NCBI GenBank assembly: GCA_029863735.1
Contig: JAOTUT010000053.1
Coordinates: forward strand, 1-8,352
DNA: 8,352 bases
DNA from: Ignavibacteria bacterium
Lineage (GTDB): Bacteria > Bacteroidota > Ignavibacteria > Ignavibacteriales > Ignavibacteriaceae
Direction of reading: 5' to 3'
The translations under genes were made by a program, and so were the position numbers. This document shows positions 6,664 through 8,352 of the stretch, piece by piece; the first letter of the stretch is position 1; every line of letters begins with the position of its first letter. The notes beneath the pieces are model-generated. The model ran no database searches. It was not told where the DNA came from and saw nothing but the letters and a program-made list of their open reading frames with translations.

Positions 6664-8352
6664 ATGAAGAATAAAACATTTGTAATTGTTGATGCGATGG
6701 CGATGGCTTACAGAGCTTACTTCGCTTTCATTAACCGTCCACTTAAAACCAAACAAGGTGAACCAACCTCAGCTATTTATGGATTTGTGAACCAGCTTGT
6801 AAAAGTTCTCGAAGATCATAAACCAGACTACATAGCAGTTGCAACAGACTCGAAAGAAAAAACTTTCCGCCACGAAAAATATGAAGCATACAAAGCTACA
6901 AGAGAAGCGATGCCAGATGATATGATTCCGCAAATAGGAAGAATAAAGGAAATAGTTGAGTTGATGAACATTCCTCTTTACATAAAACCGGGTTACGAAG
7001 CAGATGATATTATTGGAACTGTTGTAAAGCTGGCTGAGAAGAAAGGAATGATCTCGTATGCAATTACACCGGATAAAGATTATATGCAGCTCGTAACTGA
7101 TAAAACAATTGTGGCAAAACCAGGCAGAGGTTCTGATGAAGTTGTTTTCTATGATGTGAAAAAAGTAATTGAACACTATGGATTCAATCCTAAGCAGATG
7201 ATTGATTACCTCGCATTAGTAGGTGATAGTTCGGACAATATTCCGGGTGTAAGAGGGGTTGGCGAAAAGACTGCTTTACCGCTGATTCAAAAATTTGGCT
7301 CGGTAGAAAATATTTATAAAAACATTGATAAAGTTGAGAAGCCTGCTGTAAAGAAAAAACTGGAGGAGAGCAAGGAAAACGCTATTCTTTCAAAAGACCT
7401 GGTGACAATAAATTGTGATGTTCCAATGCAATTCGATTTTGAAAAGGCCAAGTTTGAAAAACCGCAATTCGATAAGCTTCGTGATGTATTTATTGAACTT
7501 GAGTTCAAAAACCTCTATACACGTCTTGTCAAAGTTTACAATCAAGGTGATGAACAAAAAGAAATCTCCGATGAGGAGTTATTTTCTGCTAAGACATTCG
7601 ATAAATCCAAATCAAAGTATGAACTTATCACAACAAAAAAAGAAGCGGAAAAACTTGCAAAAAAACTTAGTAAAACCTCACTTATAGTTTTTGATACTGA
7701 AACCGATTCACTCAATCCATTTGAATTGAATATACTCGGTACCTCATTTTCAACTAAAGCCAGCGACGGATATTTTGTAGCCATTGACCCTGGAAGTAAA
7801 ATCTTTGGTGATGGAAAGAAAAGATTGGCAGTAGACGATTTCAAAAAAACCTTTAGACCACTTTTTGAAAATAAAAAAATTAAAAAGGTTTGTCAGAACG
7901 GAAAATATGATATTTCGGTGATGCGTGGCTTGGGGATTAAGGTTGAAAACTTTTATTTCGATACGATGGTGGCCAGCTACATAATTGATCCGGATCAGAA
8001 GCACGGAATGGATAACTTGTCACAAAAGTATTTGAGCTACCAGCCAATCCCAATTTCCAATTTGATTGGCGACAAGAAAGATCCTACAATAATGTATGAT
8101 GTTGAACTTGAAAAGCTTTCCGACTATGCGGCAGAAGATTCTGATATAACATTCCAGCTTTATGAAATTCTAAGTAAAGAAATAAAAAAAGAAAAACTAG
8201 AAAAAATTGCTTTTGATGTTGACTTCCCTCTCATTCCAGTACTTGAAGATATGGAGTACGAAGGAGTAAAAATTGATAAGTTGGCTCTCGAAAGTTTCAG
8301 TAAAGAATTGAAGAAACTCATCACCGGCTATACAAAAAAAATACATAAAACT
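6664..8352 (+). CDS. polA: DNA polymerase I, N-terminal 563 residues (3' end beyond window)
   Basis: The frame opens at the ATG at 6664 and is still open at the right edge, so about 60% of a typical 900-residue polymerase I is present. The enzyme fills gaps and removes Okazaki primers. Residues 1 to about 290 are the 5' nuclease: D10, D62, TFRHEKYEAYKATR (67-80), EADD (112-115), TPDKDYMQL (135-143) and the helix-hairpin-helix region GDSSDNIPGVRGVGEKTA (187-204). Residues about 318-510 are the 3'-5' proofreading domain with all three exonuclease motifs intact: DTETD (D344, E346), NGKYD (D416) and YAAED (Y488, D492). This differs from Taq or Bacillus enzymes, where proofreading is lost. The polymerase domain begins near 517 (DVDFPLIPVLEDMEYEGVKID) and its catalytic motifs lie outside the window. 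The leader is A/T-rich with no Shine-Dalgarno. No alternative upstream start gives more homology. Confidence 0.97.
   Translation, partial: MKNKTFVIVDAMAMAYRAYFAFINRPLKTKQGEPTSAIYGFVNQLVKVLEDHKPDYIAVATDSKEKTFRHEKYEAYKATREAMPDDMIPQIGRIKEIVELMNIPLYIKPGYEADDIIGTVVKLAEKKGMISYAITPDKDYMQLVTDKTIVAKPGRGSDEVVFYDVKKVIEHYGFNPKQMIDYLALVGDSSDNIPGVRGVGEKTALPLIQKFGSVENIYKNIDKVEKPAVKKKLEESKENAILSKDLVTINCDVPMQFDFEKAKFEKPQFDKLRDVFIELEFKNLYTRLVKVYNQGDEQKEISDEELFSAKTFDKSKSKYELITTKKEAEKLAKKLSKTSLIVFDTETDSLNPFELNILGTSFSTKASDGYFVAIDPGSKIFGDGKKRLAVDDFKKTFRPLFENKKIKKVCQNGKYDISVMRGLGIKVENFYFDTMVASYIIDPDQKHGMDNLSQKYLSYQPIPISNLIGDKKDPTIMYDVELEKLSDYAAEDSDITFQLYEILSKEIKKEKLEKIAFDVDFPLIPVLEDMEYEGVKIDKLALESFSKELKKLITGYTKKIHKT

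Noticed and set aside
6769..8004. Several minus-strand open frames and one plus-strand frame (7415-7687) inside polA
   Set aside because: The polA frame is intact and carries nuclease and exonuclease motifs throughout. The other frames are low-complexity shadows rich in Ser/Phe/Ile/Lys.

Overview
The window is about 35% G+C, has short gene-free gaps, and reads as ordinary chromosome. Several things suggest an FCB-group bacterium close to Ignavibacteria/Chlorobi or Bacteroidetes: a signal peptide ending in GFSQ on a small outer-membrane barrel, mostly A/T-rich leaders without Shine-Dalgarno sequences, and the overall gene set. This assignment is an inference from style and protein resemblance. 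No tRNA, rRNA, CRISPR array, insertion sequence or integrase was seen.

Layout. Six genes lie on the minus strand from 6548 down to the left edge, and one gene runs on the plus strand from 6664 off the right edge. In transcription order the minus-strand genes are: a small outer-membrane beta-barrel protein (6548-5862); a 121-residue protein resembling DUF1801, 31 bp downstream (5830-5465); a long KamA-family radical SAM aminomutase (5296-3344); an acyl-lipid fatty acid desaturase (3181-2135); an acyl-ACP thioesterase (2016-1276); and an NhaC-family Na+/H+ antiporter cut by the left edge (1273-1). On the plus strand is DNA polymerase I (6664-8352, first 563 residues), divergent from the barrel gene across a 115 bp gap.

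How they fit together. The thioesterase and antiporter genes are 2 bp apart and almost certainly one transcription unit. The desaturase 118 bp upstream adds a second lipid enzyme, so 1-3181 may be a membrane-adaptation cluster in which acyl chains are released, double bonds introduced and cation/proton exchange maintained. The radical SAM enzyme is the most notable gene. Its substrate-pocket positions match glutamate 2,3-aminomutase rather than lysine 2,3-aminomutase, and it has an extra N-terminal region of about 240 residues. It has its own good promoter candidate and a strong Shine-Dalgarno sequence. The gaps hold several short A/T-rich palindromes and one CACGTG-centred repeat that may be regulator sites. 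No convincing intrinsic terminator was found.

No clearly new multi-gene system is visible. The best leads are the extended aminomutase and the possible operator sites.
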